Shown here piece after piece: positions 13,405 through 27,968 of a DNA stretch of 64,000 bases; within the stretch, counting starts at the first letter, position 1; each line of letters opens with the position of its first letter. The position numbers were made by a program, and so were the translations under genes. The stretch comes from Sambucus nigra. Taxonomy: Eukaryota > Streptophyta > Magnoliopsida > Dipsacales > Adoxaceae. The notes under the pieces are model-generated. The model ran no database searches. It worked only from the letters and a program-made list of their open reading frames with translations, and was not told where the DNA came from. The stretch is taken from contig OX422211.1 in assembly GCA_949130495.1 (NCBI GenBank), positions 532,924,017-532,988,016 on the forward strand, in the 5' to 3' direction.

Positions 13405-15254
13405 CTTAAAAACATGGCGTTATAGGTTGAGAACTCGAAACAGTAACTGAACGTCCCTGTGGGTGGCACCAACACCTCCCACGGGACCAATGTAACTCGT
13501 AGAAACTGTCCCCGCAGTCGCGGGACTCCCGGTTTGAGAATACGATACTAAATTGCATATTTCTAGACTTAGACTTAAAAACATGGCGTTAGAGGGTGAA
13601 AACTCGAAATAGCCCACGAACGACCCCGTGGGTGGCACCATGTCCTCCCACGGGACCAATGTAACTCGTAGGAACTGTTCCCGCAGCCGCAAGAATCCCG
13701 GTTTGAGAATACAATGATAATTTGCATATTTCTAGACTTAGGCTTAAAAATATGGCGATAGAGGGTGAGAATTCGAAACAACCCCCGAACGTCCCCGTAA
13801 GTGGCACCAACACCTCCCACGGGACCAATGTAACTCGTAGGAACTGACCCCAGAGCCGCGGGTCTCCCGATTAGAGAGTACGATGGTAATTTGCGTATTT
13901 CTTCACTTAGGCTTAAAAACATGGCGTTAGAGGGTGAGAATAAGAAACAGCCCTCGAACGTCCCCGTGGGTGGCAGCAACACCTCCCACGGGACAAATGT
14001 GACTCGTAGGAGCAGAGCCCGCAGCCGCGGGACTCCCGGTTTGAGAATACGATGATAATTTGCATATTTCTAGACTTAGGCTTAAAAACATGGCGTTAGA
14101 GGGTGAAAACTCAAAACAGCCCCCGAACGGCCCCGTGGGTGGCACCAACTCCTCCCACGAAACCAATGTAACTCGAACGAACTGTTCCCGCAGTCGCGGG
14201 ACTCCCAGTTTGAGAATACGAGGATAATTTTCATATTTCTAGACTTAGGCTTAAAAACATGGCGTTAGAGGGTGAGAACTCGTAACAGCCCCCGAACGTC
14301 CCCGTGGGTGGCACCAACACCTCCCACGGGACCAATGTAACTCGTAGGAACTGACCCCGCAGACGTGGGTCTCCCGGTTTGAGAGTACGACGGTAATTTG
14401 CATGTTTCTAGACTTAGGCTTAAAAATATGGAGTAAGAGGGTGAGACAAGAAACAGCCCCCGGAGGTCCCCATCGGTGGCAGTAACACCTCCCATGGGAC
14501 CAATGTGACTTGTAGGAACTGACCCCGCAGCCGCAGGTCTCCCGGTTTGAGAGTACGACGGTAATTTACATATTTCTAGACTTAGGCTTAAAAACTTGGC
14601 GTTAGAGGGTGAGATAAGAAACAGCCCCCGAACGTCCCCATGGGTGGCAGCAACACCTCCCACGGGACCAATGTGACTTGTAGGAACTGACCCTGCAGCC
14701 GCGGGTCTCCCGGTTTGAGAATACAACGGTAATTTGCATATTTCTAGACTTAGGCTTAAAAACATGGCGTTTGAGGGTGAAAACTCGAAACATTCCTCTA
14801 ACGTCCGCGTGGGTGGCACGAACACCTCCCACGGGACCAATGTAACTCGTAGGAACTGACCCCGCAGCCGCGGGACTCCCGGTTTGAGAATACGACGATA
14901 ATTTGCATATTTCTAGACTTAGGCTTAAAAACATGGCGTTAGAGGGTGAAAACTCGAAACAGCCCCCGAACGTCCCCATGGGTGGCACCAACACCTCCCA
15001 CGGGACCAATGTAAGTCGTAGGAACTGTCCCCATAGCCGCGGGACTCCGGGTTTGAGAATACGAAGGTAATTTGCATTTTTCTAAACTTAGGCAAAACTT
15101 GGCGTTACAGGGTGAAAACCCGAAACCGCCCCCGAACGGCCTCGTGGGTGGCACCAATACCTCCCATGGAACCAATGTAACTCGTAGGAACTGACCTCGC
15201 AGCCGCGGGACTCCCGGTATGAGAATACGATAATTTGCATATTTCTAGATTTAG
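13405..15254. repeat. 1850-bp tandem duplication (block C), copy 2
   Basis: This is the partner of 11555-13404 at a constant offset of 1850-1851 bp, with a few percent substitutions by eye. Confidence 0.85.
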
Positions 15255-16029
15255 GCTTAAAAACATGGCGTTAGAGGGTGAGAATAAGAAACAGCCCCCA
15301 AACGTCCCCGTGGGTGGCAGCAACACCTCCCACAGGACCAATGTGACTCGCAGGAACTGACCCCGCAGCCGCGGTTCTCCCGGTTGGAGAATACGACGGT
15401 AATTTGTACATTTCTAGACTTAGGCTTAAAAACATGGCGTTAGAGGGTGAAAACTCGAAACATCCCTCTAACGTCCCCGTGGGTGGTACGGACACCTCCC
15501 ACGGGAACAATGTAACTTGTAGGAAATGAACCCGTAGCTGCGGGATTCCTGGTTTGAGAATACGATGATAATTTGCATAATTCTAGACTTAGGCTTAAAA
15601 ACATGGCGTTAGAGGGTGAAAACTCGAAACAGCCCCCGACCGTCCCCGTGGGTGGCACCAACACCTCCCATGGGACCAATGAAAGTCGTAGAAACTGTCG
15701 CCACAGCCGCGGGACTCCATGTTTTAGAATACGAAGGTAATTTGCATATTTTTAAACTTAGGCAAAACTTGGGGTTGGAGGGTGAAAACTCGAAACAGCC
15801 TCCGAACGTCCTTGTGGGTGGCACCAACACCTCCCACGGGACCAATGTAACTCGTAGGAACTGACCCCGCAGTCGCGGGACTCCGAGTTTGAGAATACGA
15901 CGGTAATTTGCATATTTCTAGACTTAGGCTTAAAAACATGGCGTTAGAGGGTGAGACAAGAAACAGCCCCCGAACGTCCCCGTGGGTGGCCGCAACACCT
16001 CCCACGGGACCAATGTGACTTGTTGGAAC

Positions 16030-17711
16030 TGACCCCACAGCCGCGGGTCTCCCGGTTTGAGAATACGACGGTAATATGCATATTTCTAGACTTAGGCTTA
16101 AAAACATGGCGTTAGAGGGTGAAAACATGAAACAGCCCCCGAACGGCCCCGTGGGTGGCACCAACTCCTCCCACGGGACCAATGTAACTCGTACAAACTG
16201 TTCCCGCAGCAGCGGGACTCCCGGTTTGAGAATACGACGATAATTTGCATATTTCTAGACTTAGGCTTAAAAACATGGCGTTAGAGGGTGAGAACTCGAA
16301 CCAGCCCCCGAACGTACCCGGGGGTGGCACCAACACCTCCCACGGGACCAATGTAACTCGTAGGAACTGACCACGCAGCCGCGGGTCTCCCGGTTTGAGA
16401 GAACGACAGTAATTTGCATGTTTCTAGACTTAGGCTTAAAAACATGGCGTTAGAGGGTGAGATAAGAAACAGCCCCCGACCGTCCCCGTCGGTGGCAACA
16501 ACACCTCCCACGGGACCAATGTAACTCGTAGGAACTGTTCCCGCAGCCGCAGGACTCCCGATTTGAGAATACGACGGTAATTTACATATTTCTAGACTTA
16601 GTCTTAAAAACATGCCGTTAGAGGGTGAGAACTCGAAACAGCCACCGAACGGCTCCGTGGGTGGCACCAACACCTCCCACGGGCCAATGTAACTCGTAGG
16701 AACTGACCCCGCAGCAGCGGGTCTCCCGGTTTGAGAGTACGACGGTAATTTGCATATTTCTAGACTTAGGCTTAAAAACATGGCGTCAGAGGGTGAGAAC
16801 AAGAAATAGCCCCCGAACGTCCCCGTGGGTGGTAGCAACACCTCCCACAGGACCAATGTGACTCGTAGGAACTGACCCCGCAGCCGCAGGTCTACCGGTT
16901 TGAGAATACGACGGTAATTTTCATATTTCTAGACTTAGGCTTAAAAACATGGCGATAGAGGGTGAAAACTCGAAACAACACCCTAACGGCCTCGTGGGTG
17001 TCACCAACACCTCCCACGGGACCAATGTAACTCGTAGGAACTATCCCCGCAGCCGCGGGACTCCCGGTATGAGAATACGATAATTAGCGTATTTCTAGAT
17101 TTAGGCTTAAAAACATGGCGTTAGAGGGTGAGAATAAGAAACAGCCCCCGAACGCCCCCGTGGGTCGCAGCAACACCTCCGATAGGACCAATGTGACTCG
17201 TAGAAACTGACCCCGCAGCCGCGGGTCTCCCGGTTTGAGAATACGACGGTAATTTGTATATTTCTAGACTTAGGCTTAAAAACATGGCGTTAGAGGGTGA
17301 AAACTCGAAGCAACCCTCTAACGTCCCCGTGGGTGGTACGGACACCTCCCACGGGACCAATGTAACTTGTAAGAACTGAACCCGTAGCTGCGGGATTCTC
17401 GGTTTGATAATACGATGATAATTTACATAATTCTAGACTTAGGCTTAAAAACATGGCGTTAGAGGGTGAAAACTCGAAACAACCCCCGAACGTCCCCGTG
17501 GGTGGCACCAACACCTCCCATGGGACCAATGAAAGTCGTAGAAACTATCCCCGCAGTAGCGGGACTCCATGTTTGAGAATACAAAGGTAATTTGCATATT
17601 TCTAGACTTAGGCAAAACTTGGCGTTGGAGGGTGAAAACTCGAAACAGCCTCCGAACGTCCTTGTGGGTGGAAGCAACACCTCCCACGGGACTAATGTAA
17701 CTCGTAGGAAC
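16030..17711. repeat. 1682-bp tandem duplication (block D), copy 1
   Basis: These ten monomers are repeated at 17712-19393. Shared markers are GTAATATGCATATTTC, the GTACCCGGGGGTGG monomer, and the monomer with CCACGGGCCAATG (one base short of CCACGGGACCAATG). The monomers at 15271-15680 also match 17121-17530 at an offset of 1850 bp, so an older duplication underlies this one. Confidence 0.85.
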
Positions 17712-19393
17712 TGACCCCACAGCCGCGGGTCTCCCGGTTTGAGAATACGACGGTAATATGCATATTTCTAGACTTAGGCTTAAAAACATGGCGTTAGAGG
17801 GTGAAAACATGAAACAGCCCCCGAACGGCCCCGTGGGTGGCACCAACTCCTCCCACGGGACAAATGTAACTCGTACGAACTGTTCCCGCAGCCGCGGGAC
17901 TCCCGGTTTGAGAATACGACGATAATTTGCATATTTCTAGACTTAGGCTTAAAAACATGGCGTTAGAGGGTGAGAACTCGAAACAGCCCCCGAACGTACC
18001 CGGGGGTGGCACCAACACCTCCCACGGGACCAATGTAACTCGTAGGAACTGACCACGCAGTCGCGGGTCTCCCGGTTTGAGAGTATGACGGTAATTTGCA
18101 TGTTTCTAGACTTAGGCTAAAAAACATGGCGTTAGAGGGTGAGATAAGAAACAGCCCCCGACCGTCCCCGTCGGTGGCAGCAACACCTCCCACGGGACCA
18201 ATGTAACTCGTAGGAACTGTTCCCGCAGCCGCAGGACTCCCGATTTGAGAATACGATGGTAATTTACATATTTCTAGACTTAGTCTTAAAAACATGCCGT
18301 TAGAGGGTGAGAACTCGAAACAGCCACCGAACGGCTCCGTGGGTGGCACCAACACCTCCCACGGGCCAATGTAACTCGTAGGAACTGACCCCGCAGCAGC
18401 GGGTCTCCCGGTTTGAGAGTACGACGGTAATTTGCATATTTCTAGACTTAGGCTTAAAAACATGGCGTCAGAGGGTGAGAACAAGAAATAGCCCCCGAAC
18501 GTCCCCGTGGGTGGCAGCAACACCTCCCACAGGACCAATGTGACTCGTAGGAACTGACCCCGCAACCGCAGGTCTACCGGTTTGAGAATACGACGGTAAT
18601 TTGTATATTTCTAGACTTAGGCTTAAAAACATGGCGATAGAGGGTGAAAACTCGAAACAACACCCTAACGGCCTCGTGGGTGTCACCAACACCACCCACG
18701 GGACCAATGTAACTCTTAGGAACTGTCCCCGCAGCCGCGGGACTCCCGGTATGAGAATACGATAATTAGCGTATTTCTAGATTTAGGCTTAAAAACATGG
18801 CGTTAGAGGGTGAGAATAAGAAACAGCCCCCGAACGTCCCCGTGGGTCGCAGCAACACCTCCGATGGGACCAATGTGACTCGTAGAAACTGACCCCGCAG
18901 CCGCGGGTCTCCCGGTTTGAGAATACGACGGTAATTTGTATATTTCTAGACTTAGGCTTAAAAACATGGCGTTAGAGGGTGAAAACTCGAAGCAACCCTC
19001 TAACGTCCCCGTGGGTGGTACGGACACCTCCCACGGGACCAATGTAACTTGTAAGAACTGAACCCGTAGCTGCGGGATTCTCGGTTTGATAATACGATGA
19101 TAATTTACATAATTCTAGACTTAGGCTTAAAAACATGGCGTTAGAGGGTGAAAACTCGAAACAACCCCCGAACGTCCCCGTGGGTGGCACCAACACCTCC
19201 CATGGGACCAATGAAAGTCGTAGAAACTGTCCCCGCAGTCGCGGGACTCCATGTTTGAGAATACGAAGGTAATTTGCATATTTCTAGACTTAGGCAAAAC
19301 TTGGCGTTGGAGGGTGAAAACTCGAAACAGCCTCCGAACGTCCTTGTGGGTGGAAGAAACACCTCCCACGGGACTAATGTAACTCGTAGGAAC
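17712..19393. repeat. 1682-bp tandem duplication (block D), copy 2
   Basis: This is the partner of 16030-17711 at a constant offset of 1682 bp with only scattered substitutions. Confidence 0.85.
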
Positions 19394-20549
19394 TGACCCC
19401 GCAGCCGCGGGACTCCCGATTTGAGAATACGATGGTAATTTACATATTTCTAGACTTAGTCTTAAAAACATGGCGTTAGATGGTGAGAACTCGAAACAGC
19501 CCCCGAACGGCCCCGTGGGTGGCACCAACACCTCCCACGGGCCCAATGTAACTCGTAGGAACTGACCCCGCAGCAACGGGTCTCCCGGTTTGAGAGTTTG
19601 ACGGTAATTTGCATATTTCTAGACTTATGCTTAAAAACATGGGGTCAGAGGGTGAGAACAAGAAACAGCCCCCGAACGCCCCGTGGGTGGCAGCAACACC
19701 TCCCACGGGACCAATGTGACTCGTAGGAACTGACGTCGTAGCCGCGGGTCTCCCGGTTTTAGAATACGACGGTAATTTGCATATTTCTAGACTTAGGCTT
19801 AAAAACATGGCGTTAGAGGGTGAGACAAGAAACAGCACCCGAACGTCCCAGTGGGTGGCCGCAACACCTCCCACGGGACCAATGTGACTTGTTGGAACTG
19901 ACCCCACAGCCGCGGGTCACCCAGTTTGAGAATACGACGATAATATGCATATTTCTAGACTTAGGCTTAAAAACATGGCGTTAGAGGGTGAAATCTCGAA
20001 ACAGCCCCCGAACGGTCCAGTGGGTGGCACCAACTCCTCCCACGGGACCAATGTAACTCGTACGAACTGTTCCCGCAGCCGCGGGACTCCCAGTTTGAGA
20101 ATACGACGATAATTTGCATATTTCTAGACGTAGGCTTAAAAACATGGCGTTAGAGGGTGAGAACAGGAAATAGCCCCCGAACGTCCCCGTGGGTGGCACC
20201 AACACCTCCCACGGGACCAATGTAACTCGTAGGAACTGACCCCGCAGCCACGGGTCTCCCAGTTTGAGAGTACGAAGGTAATTTGCATGTTTCTAGACTT
20301 AGGCTTAAAAACATGGCGTTAGAGGGTGAGACAAGAAACAGCCCCCGAACGTCCCCGTCGGTGGCAGCAACACCTCCCACGGGACCAATGTGACTTGTAG
20401 GAACTGACCCCGCAGCCGCGGGTCTCCCGGTTTGAGAGTACGACGATAATTTGCATATTTTTAGACTTAGGCTTAAAAACATGGCGTTAGAGGGTGAGAC
20501 AAGAAACAGCCCCCGAACGTCCCCGTGGGTGGCAGTAACACCTCCCACG

Positions 20550-23500
20550 GGACCAATGTGACTTGTAGGAACCGACCTCGCAGCCGCGGGTCTCCCGGTT
20601 TGAGAATACAATGGTAATTTGCTTATTTCTAGACTTAGGCTTAAAAACATGGAGTTAGAGGGTGAAAACTCGAAACATTCCTCTAACATCCCCGTGGGTG
20701 GCACGAACACCTCCCACGGGACCAATGTAACTCGTAGGAACTGACCCCGCAGCCGCGGGACTCCCGGTATGAGAATATGACGATAATTTGCATATTTCTA
20801 GACTTAGGCTTAAAAACATGGCGTTAGAGGATGAGAACTCGAAACAGTCCCTGAACGTCCCCGTGGGTGGCACCAACACCTCCCACGGGACCAATGTAAC
20901 TCATAGGAACTGTCCCCGCAGCCGCGGGACTCCCGGTTTGAGAATACGACGGTAATTTGCATATTTCTAGACTTAGACTTAAACACATGGCGTTAGAGGG
21001 TGAAAACTCAAAACAGCCCCCGAACGGTGAGTGGCACCAAGTCCTCCCACGGGACCAATGTAACTCGTAGGAACTGTTCCCGCAGCCGCAGGACTCCCGA
21101 TTTGAGAATACGACGGTAATTTACATATTTCTAGACTTAGTCTTAAAAACATGCCGTTAGAGGGTGAGAACTCGAAACAGCCACCGAACGGCTCCGTGGG
21201 TGGCACCAACTCCTCCCACGGGACCAATGTAACTCGTAGGAACTGACCCCGCAGCAGCAGGTCTCCCGGTTGGAGAGTACGACGGTAATTTGCATATTTC
21301 TAGACTTAGGCTTAAAAACATTGTGTCAGAGGGTGAGAACAAGAAATAGCCCCCGAACGTCCCCGTGGGTGGCAGCAACACCTCCCACAGGACCAATGTG
21401 ACTCGTAGGAACTGACCCCGCAGCTGCAGGTCCACCGGTTTGAGAATACGACGGTAATTTGCATATTTCTAGACATAGGCTTAAAAACATGGCGATAGAG
21501 GGTGAAAACTCGAAATAACACCCTAACACCTCCCACGGGACCAATATAACTCGTAGGAACTGTCCCCGCAGCCGCGGGACTCCGGGTTTGAGAATACGAA
21601 GGTAATTTGCATATTTCAAAACATAGGCAAAACTTGGCGTTAGAGGGTGAAAACTCGAAACAGCCCCCGAACGGACCCGTGGGTGGCACCAACACCTCCC
21701 ACGGAACCAATGTATCTCGTAGGAACAGACCCCGCAGCCGCGGGACTCCAGCTATGAGAATACGATAATTAGCATATTTCTAGATTTAGGCTTAAAAACA
21801 TGGCGTTAGAGGGTCAGAATAAGAAACAGCCCCCGAACGTCCCCGTGGGTGGCAACAACACCTCCCACGGGACCAATGTGACTCGTAGGAACTAACCCCG
21901 CAGCCGCGGGTCTCCTGGTTTGAGAATACGACGGTAATTTGTATATATCTAGACTTAGGCTTAAAAACATGGCGTTAGAGGGTTAAAACTCGAAACAACC
22001 CTCTAACGTCCCCGTGGGTGGTACGGACACCTCCCACGGGACCAATGTAACTTGTAGGAACTGAACCCGTAGGTGCGGGATTCCCGGTTTGAGAATACAA
22101 TGATAATTTGCATAATTCTTGACTTAGGCTTAAAAACATGGCGTTAGAGGGTGAAAACTCGAAACAGCCCCGAACGTCCCCGTGGGTGGCACCAACACCT
22201 CAAATGGGACCAATGAAAGTCGTAGAAATTGTCCCCGCAGCCGCGGGACTCCATGTTTGAGAATACTAAAGTAATTTACACATTTCTAGACTTAGGCAAA
22301 ACTTGACGTTGGAGGGTGAAAACTCGAAACAGCCTCCGAACGTCTTTGTGGGTGGAACCAACACCTCCCATGGGACCAATGTAACTCGTAGGAACTGACC
22401 CCGCAGTCGCGGGACTCCGGGTTTGAGAATACGACGGTAATTTGCATATTTCTAGACTTAGGCTTAAAAACATGCCGTTAGAGAGTGAGAACAAGAAACA
22501 GCCCCCGAACGCCCCCGTGGGTGGCAGCAACACCTCCCACGGGACTAATGTGACTCGTAGGAACTGACCCCGCAGTCATGGGTCTCCCGGTTTTAGAAAA
22601 CGATGGTAATTTGCATATTTCTAGACAGAGGCTTAAAAACATGGCGTAAAAGGATGAAAACTCGAAACAACCCTCTAACGGCTCCGTGGGTGGCACCAAC
22701 ACCTCCCACGGGACCAATGTAACTCGTAGGAACTGATCCCGCAGCCACGGGACTCCCGGTTTGAGAATACAATGATAATTTGCATATTTCTAGACTTAGT
22801 CTTAAAAACATGGTGTTAGAGGGTGAAAACTCGAAACAGCCCCCGAACGGCCCCGTGGGTGGCACCAACTCCTCCCACGGGACCAATGTAACTGGTACGA
22901 ACTGTTCCCGCAGCCGCGGAACTCCCGATTTGAGAATACGACGATGATTTGCATATTTCTAGACTTAGGCTTAAAAATATGGCGTTAGAGGGTGAAAAAT
23001 CGAAACTGCCCCCGAACAGCCCCATGGGTGGCACCAACACCTCCCACGGAACCAATGTAACTCGTAGGAACTGTTCCCGCAGCCGCGGGACTCCCGGTTT
23101 GAGAATACGATGGTAATTTACATATTTCTAGACTTAGGCTTAAAGACATGGCGTTAGAGGGTGAAAACTCGAAACAGCCCCCGAACGGTCCGGTGGGTGG
23201 CACCAGCTCCTCCCACGGAACCAATGTAACTCGTAGGAACTGACCCCTCAGCCACGGGACTCCGGATAAGAGAATACGATAATTTGCATATTTCTAGGTT
23301 TAGGCTTAAAAACATGGCGTCAGAGGGTGAGAATAAGAAACAGCCCCCGAACGTCCCCGTAGGTGGTAGCAACACCTCCCACGGGACCAATGTGACTCGT
23401 AGGAACTGACCCCGCAGCCGTGGGACTCCCGGTATGAGAATACGATAATTTGCATATTTCTAGATTTAGGCTTAAAAACATGGCGTTAGAGGGTGAGAAC

Positions 23501-24040
23501 TCGAAACCGCCCCCGAACGTCCCCGTGGGTGGCACCAACACCTCCCACGGGACCAATGTAACTAGTACGAACTGACCCCATAGCCGTGGGACTCCTGGTT
23601 TGAGAATACGATGGTAATTTACATATTTCTAGACTTAGGCTTAAATACATGGCGTTAGACGGTGAGAACTCGAAACAGCCCCCGAACGGCCCCGTGGGTG
23701 GCACCAACTCCTCCCACGGGACTAATGTAACTCGTAGGAACTGTTCCCGCAGCCGCGGGACTTCCGGTTTGAGAATACGACGGTAATTTACATATTTCTA
23801 TACTTAGGCTTAAAGACATGGCGTTAGACGGTGAAAACTCAAAACAACCCCCGAACGGCCCCGTGGGTGGCACCAACACCTCCCACGGAACCATTGTAGC
23901 TCGTAGGAACTGACCCCGCAGCCGCGGGTCTCCCGGTTTGAGAGTACGACGATAATTTGCATATTTCTAGACATAGGTTTAAAAACATGGCGTTAGAGGG
24001 TGAGATAAGAAACCGCCCCCGAACGTCCCCGTGGGTGGCA
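20550..24040. repeat. Satellite block E/F, copy 1 (triplicated family)
   Basis: The left part (20550-23000) matches 29420-31870, the part from 22440 to 24040 matches 27805-29407 at 5365 bp, and 22985-23950 matches 32549-33510 at 9564 bp. The first offset is 8871 bp up to about 21525 and 8892 bp afterwards; the 21-bp change is a deletion in this copy at about 21525. The change to 9564 bp reflects four extra monomers at about 31890-32550 in the distal copy. Confidence 0.8.
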
Positions 24041-24139
24041 GCATCACCTCCCACGGGACCAATGTGACTCGTAGGAACTGACCCCGCAGCCGCGGGTCTC
24101 ACGGTTTGAGAATACGATGGTAATTTGCATATTTCTAGA

Positions 24140-27100
24140 CTTAGCCTTAAAAACATGGCGTTAGGAGTGAGAACCAGAAACAGCCCCCGAATGCCCTCGT
24201 GGGTGGCACCAACTACACCCAAGGGACCAATGTAACTCGTAGGAACTGACCCCGCAGCCGCGGGACTCCCGGTTTGAGAATACGATGATAATTTGCATAT
24301 TTCTAGACTTAGGCTTAAAAACATGGGGTTAGAGGGTGAAAACTCGAAACAGCCCCCGAACGTCCCCATGGGTGGCAACAACACCTCCCATGGGACCAAT
24401 GTAAGTCGTAGAAACTGTCCCCGCAGCATCGGGACTCCATGTTTGAGAATACGAAGGTAATTTGCATATTTCTGGACTTAGGCAAAACTTGGTGTTAGAG
24501 GGTGTGAACTCGAAACAGCCCCCGAACGTCCCCGTGGGTGGCACCAACACCTCCCACGGGACCAATGTAACTCGTAGGAACTGACCCCGCAGTCGCGGGA
24601 CTCCCGGTTTGAGAATACGACGGTAATTTGCATATTTCTACACTTAGGCTTAAAAACATGGCGTTAGAGGGTGAGAACAAGAAACAGCCCCCGAACGCCC
24701 CCGTGGGTGGCAGCAACACCTCCCACGGGACGAATGTGACTCGTAGGAACTGACCCGGCAGCCGCGGGTCTCCCGATTTTAGAATATGATGGTAAATTGC
24801 ATATTTCTAGACTTAGGCTTAAAAACATGGCGTAAAAGGGTGAAAACTCGAAACAGCCCTCTAACGGCTCCGTGGGTGGCACCAACACCTTCCATGGGAC
24901 CAATGTAACTCGAAGGAACTGACCCCGCAGCCGTGGGACTCCCGATTTGAGAATACGATGATAATTTGCATATTTCTAGACTTAGGCTTAAAAACATGGC
25001 GTTAGAGGGTGAAAAATCGAAACCGCCCCCGAACGTCCCCGTGGGTGGCACCAACTCCTCCCACGGGACCAATGTAACTCGTACGAACTGTTCCCGCAGC
25101 CGCGGGACTCCCGGTTTGAGAATACAACAAAAATTTGCATATTTCTCGACTTAGGCTTAAAAACATGGCGTTAGAGGGTGAGTACTCGAAATAGCCCTCG
25201 AACGTCGCCGTGGGTGGCACCAACACCTTCCACGGGATTAATGTAACTCGTAGGAACTGACCCCGCAGCCGCGGGTCTCCCAGTTTGAGAGTACGACTGT
25301 AATTTGCATATTTTTAGACTTAGGCTTAAAAACATGGCGTTAGGGGGTGAGACAAGAAACAGCCCCCGAACGTCCCCGTGGGTGGGAGCAACACCTCCCA
25401 CGGGATCAATGTGACTTGTAGGAACTGACACCGCAGCCGCGGGCCTCCCGGTTTGAGAATACGACGGTAATATTGATATTTCTAGACTTAGGCTTAAAAA
25501 CATGGCGTTAGAGGGTGAAAACTCGAAACAGCTCCCTAACGTCCCCGTGGATGGCACGAACACCTCCCACGGGACCAATGTAACTCGTAGGAACTGACCC
25601 CGCAGCCGCGGGACTCCCGGTTTGAGAATACGACGATAATTTGCATATTGGTAGACTTAGGCTTAAAAACATGGCGTTAGAGGGTGAAAACTTGAAACAG
25701 TCCCCGAATGTCCCCGTGGGTGGCACCAACACCTCCCACGGGACCAATGTAAGTCGTAGGAACTGACCCCGCAGCCGCAGGTCTCCCGGTTTGAGAATAC
25801 GACGGTAATTTGCATATTTCTAGACTTAGTCTTAAAAACATGGCGTTAGGGGGTGAGAACTAGAAACATCCCACGAATGGCCCCATCGGTGGCACCAACA
25901 CCTCCCACGCAACCAATGTAACTCGTAGGAACTGACCCCGCAGCCGCGGGACTCCCGGTATGAGAATACGATAATCTTCATATTTCTAGATTTAGGCTTA
26001 AAAACATGGTGTTAGAGGGTGAGAACTCGAAACTGCCCCCGAACGTTCCCGTGGGTGGCACTAACACCTCCCACGGGACCAATATAACTCGTAGGAACTC
26101 ACCCCGCAGCCGCGGGGCTCCCGGTTTGAGAATACGATGGTAATTTACATATTTCTAGACTTAGGCTTAAAAATGGCGTTAGAGGGTGAGAACTCGAAAC
26201 AGCACCCGAACGGCCCCGTGGGCGGCACCAACTCCTCCCACGGGACTAATGTAACTCGTAGGAACTGTTTCCGCAGCTGCGGGACTCCCGGTTTGTCAAT
26301 ACGACGGTAATTTACATATTTCTAGACTTAGGCTTAAAAACTTGGTGTTAGAGGGTGAAAACTCAAAACAGCCCCCCAACGGCCCCGTGGGTGGCACCAA
26401 CACCTCCCACGGGACCAATGTAACTCGTACGAACTAACCCCACAGCCGTGGGACTCCTGGTTTGACAATACGACGGTAATTTACATATTTCTAGACTTAG
26501 GCTTAAATACATGGCGTTAGAGGGTGAGAACTCGAAACAGCCCCCGAACGGCCCCGTGGGTGGCACCAACTCCTCCCACGGGACTAATGTAACTCGTAGG
26601 AACTGTTTCCGCAGCCGCGGGACTCCCGGTATGAGAATACGATAATTTGAATATTTCTAGATTTAGGCTTAAAAACATGGCGTTAGAGGGTGAGAACTCG
26701 AAACCGCCCCCGAACGTCCCCGTGGGTGGCACCAACACCCCCCACGGGACCAATGTAACTCGTACGAACTGACCCCACAGCCGTGGGACTCCTGGTTTGA
26801 CAATACGACGGTAATTTACATATTTCTAGACTTTGGCTTAAATACATGGCGTTAGACGGTGAGAACTCGAAACAGCCCCCGAACGGCCCCGTGGGTGGCA
26901 CCAACTCCTCCCACGGGACTAATGTAACTCGTAGGAACTGTTTCCGCAGCCGCGGGACTCCCGGTTTGAGAATACGACGGTAATTTACATATTTCTATAC
27001 TTAGGCTTAAAGACATGGCGTTAGAGGGTGAAAACTCGAAACAGCCCCCGAACGGCCCCGTGGGTGGCACCAACACCTCCCACGGAACCATTGTAACTCG

Positions 27101-27610
27101 TAGGAACTGACCCCGCAGCCGCGGGTCTCCCGGTTTGAGAGTACGACGATAATTTGCATATATAAAGACTTAGGCTTAAAAACATGGCGTTAGAGGGTGA
27201 GATAAGAAAACCCCCTAACGTCCCCGTGGGGGACCTATGTGGCTTGTAGGAACTGACCCTGCAGTCGTGGGTCTCCCGGTTTAAGAATACGACGGTAATT
27301 TGCATATTTCAAGACTTAGGCTTGAAAACATGGCGTTTGAGGGTGAAAACTCGAAACAACCCTCTAACATCCCCGTGGGTGGCACGAACACCTCCCACGG
27401 GACCAATGTAACTCGTAGGAACTGACCCCGCAGCTGCGGGTCTCCCGATTTGAGAGGACGATGGTAATTTATATATTTTTAGACTTAGGCTTAAAAACAT
27501 GCCGTTAGAGGGTGAGAACAAGAAACAGCCCCTGAACGTCCCCGTGGGTGGCAGCATCACCTCCCACGGGACCAATGTGACTCGTAGGAACTGACCCCGC
27601 AGTCGCGGGT
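24140..27610. repeat. Satellite block G, copy 1
   Basis: About 20 monomers match 34193-37663 at a constant offset of 10053 bp. Shared markers are the ACCCAAGGGACC monomer (about 24208 and 34261), CATATTGGTAGACTTAGG (25644 and 35697) and the 20-bp-deleted monomer (27230 and 37283). Confidence 0.87.
27215..27245. repeat. Monomer lacking one arm of dyad 1 (20-bp deletion)
   Basis: The sequence reads CCCCGTGGGGGACCTATGTG, so about 20 bp containing the loop and right arm of dyad 1 are gone. The same allele is present at about 33600 and 37283, inside related duplication blocks, so it was inherited by copying and is a useful lineage marker. Confidence 0.85.
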
Positions 27611-27968
27611 CTCCCGGTTTAAGAATACGACGGTAATTTGCATATTTCAAGACTTAGGCTTGAAAACATGGCGTTTGAGGGTGAAAACTCGAAACAGCCC
27701 TCTAACATCCCCGTGGGTGGCACGAACACCTCCCACGGGACCAATGTAACTCGTAGGAACTGACCCCGCAGCTGCGGGTCTCCCGATTTGAGAGGACGAT
27801 GGTAATTTATATATTTTTAGACTTAGGCTTAAAAACATGCCGTTAGAGAGTGAGAACAAGAAACAGCCCCCGAACGCCCCCGTGGGTGGCAGCAACACCT
27901 CCCACGGGACTAATGTGACTCGTAGGAACTGACCCCGCAGTCATGGGTCTCCCGGTTTTAGAAAACGA
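27293..27968. repeat. 338-bp (two-monomer) tandem duplication
   Basis: The pair of monomers beginning GTAATTTGCATATTTCAAGA at 27293 recurs at 27631. Both carry the CTTGAAAACATGGCGTTTGA variant and the GAGAGGACGATGG variant that follows. The second copy then runs into block E copy 2. Confidence 0.8.
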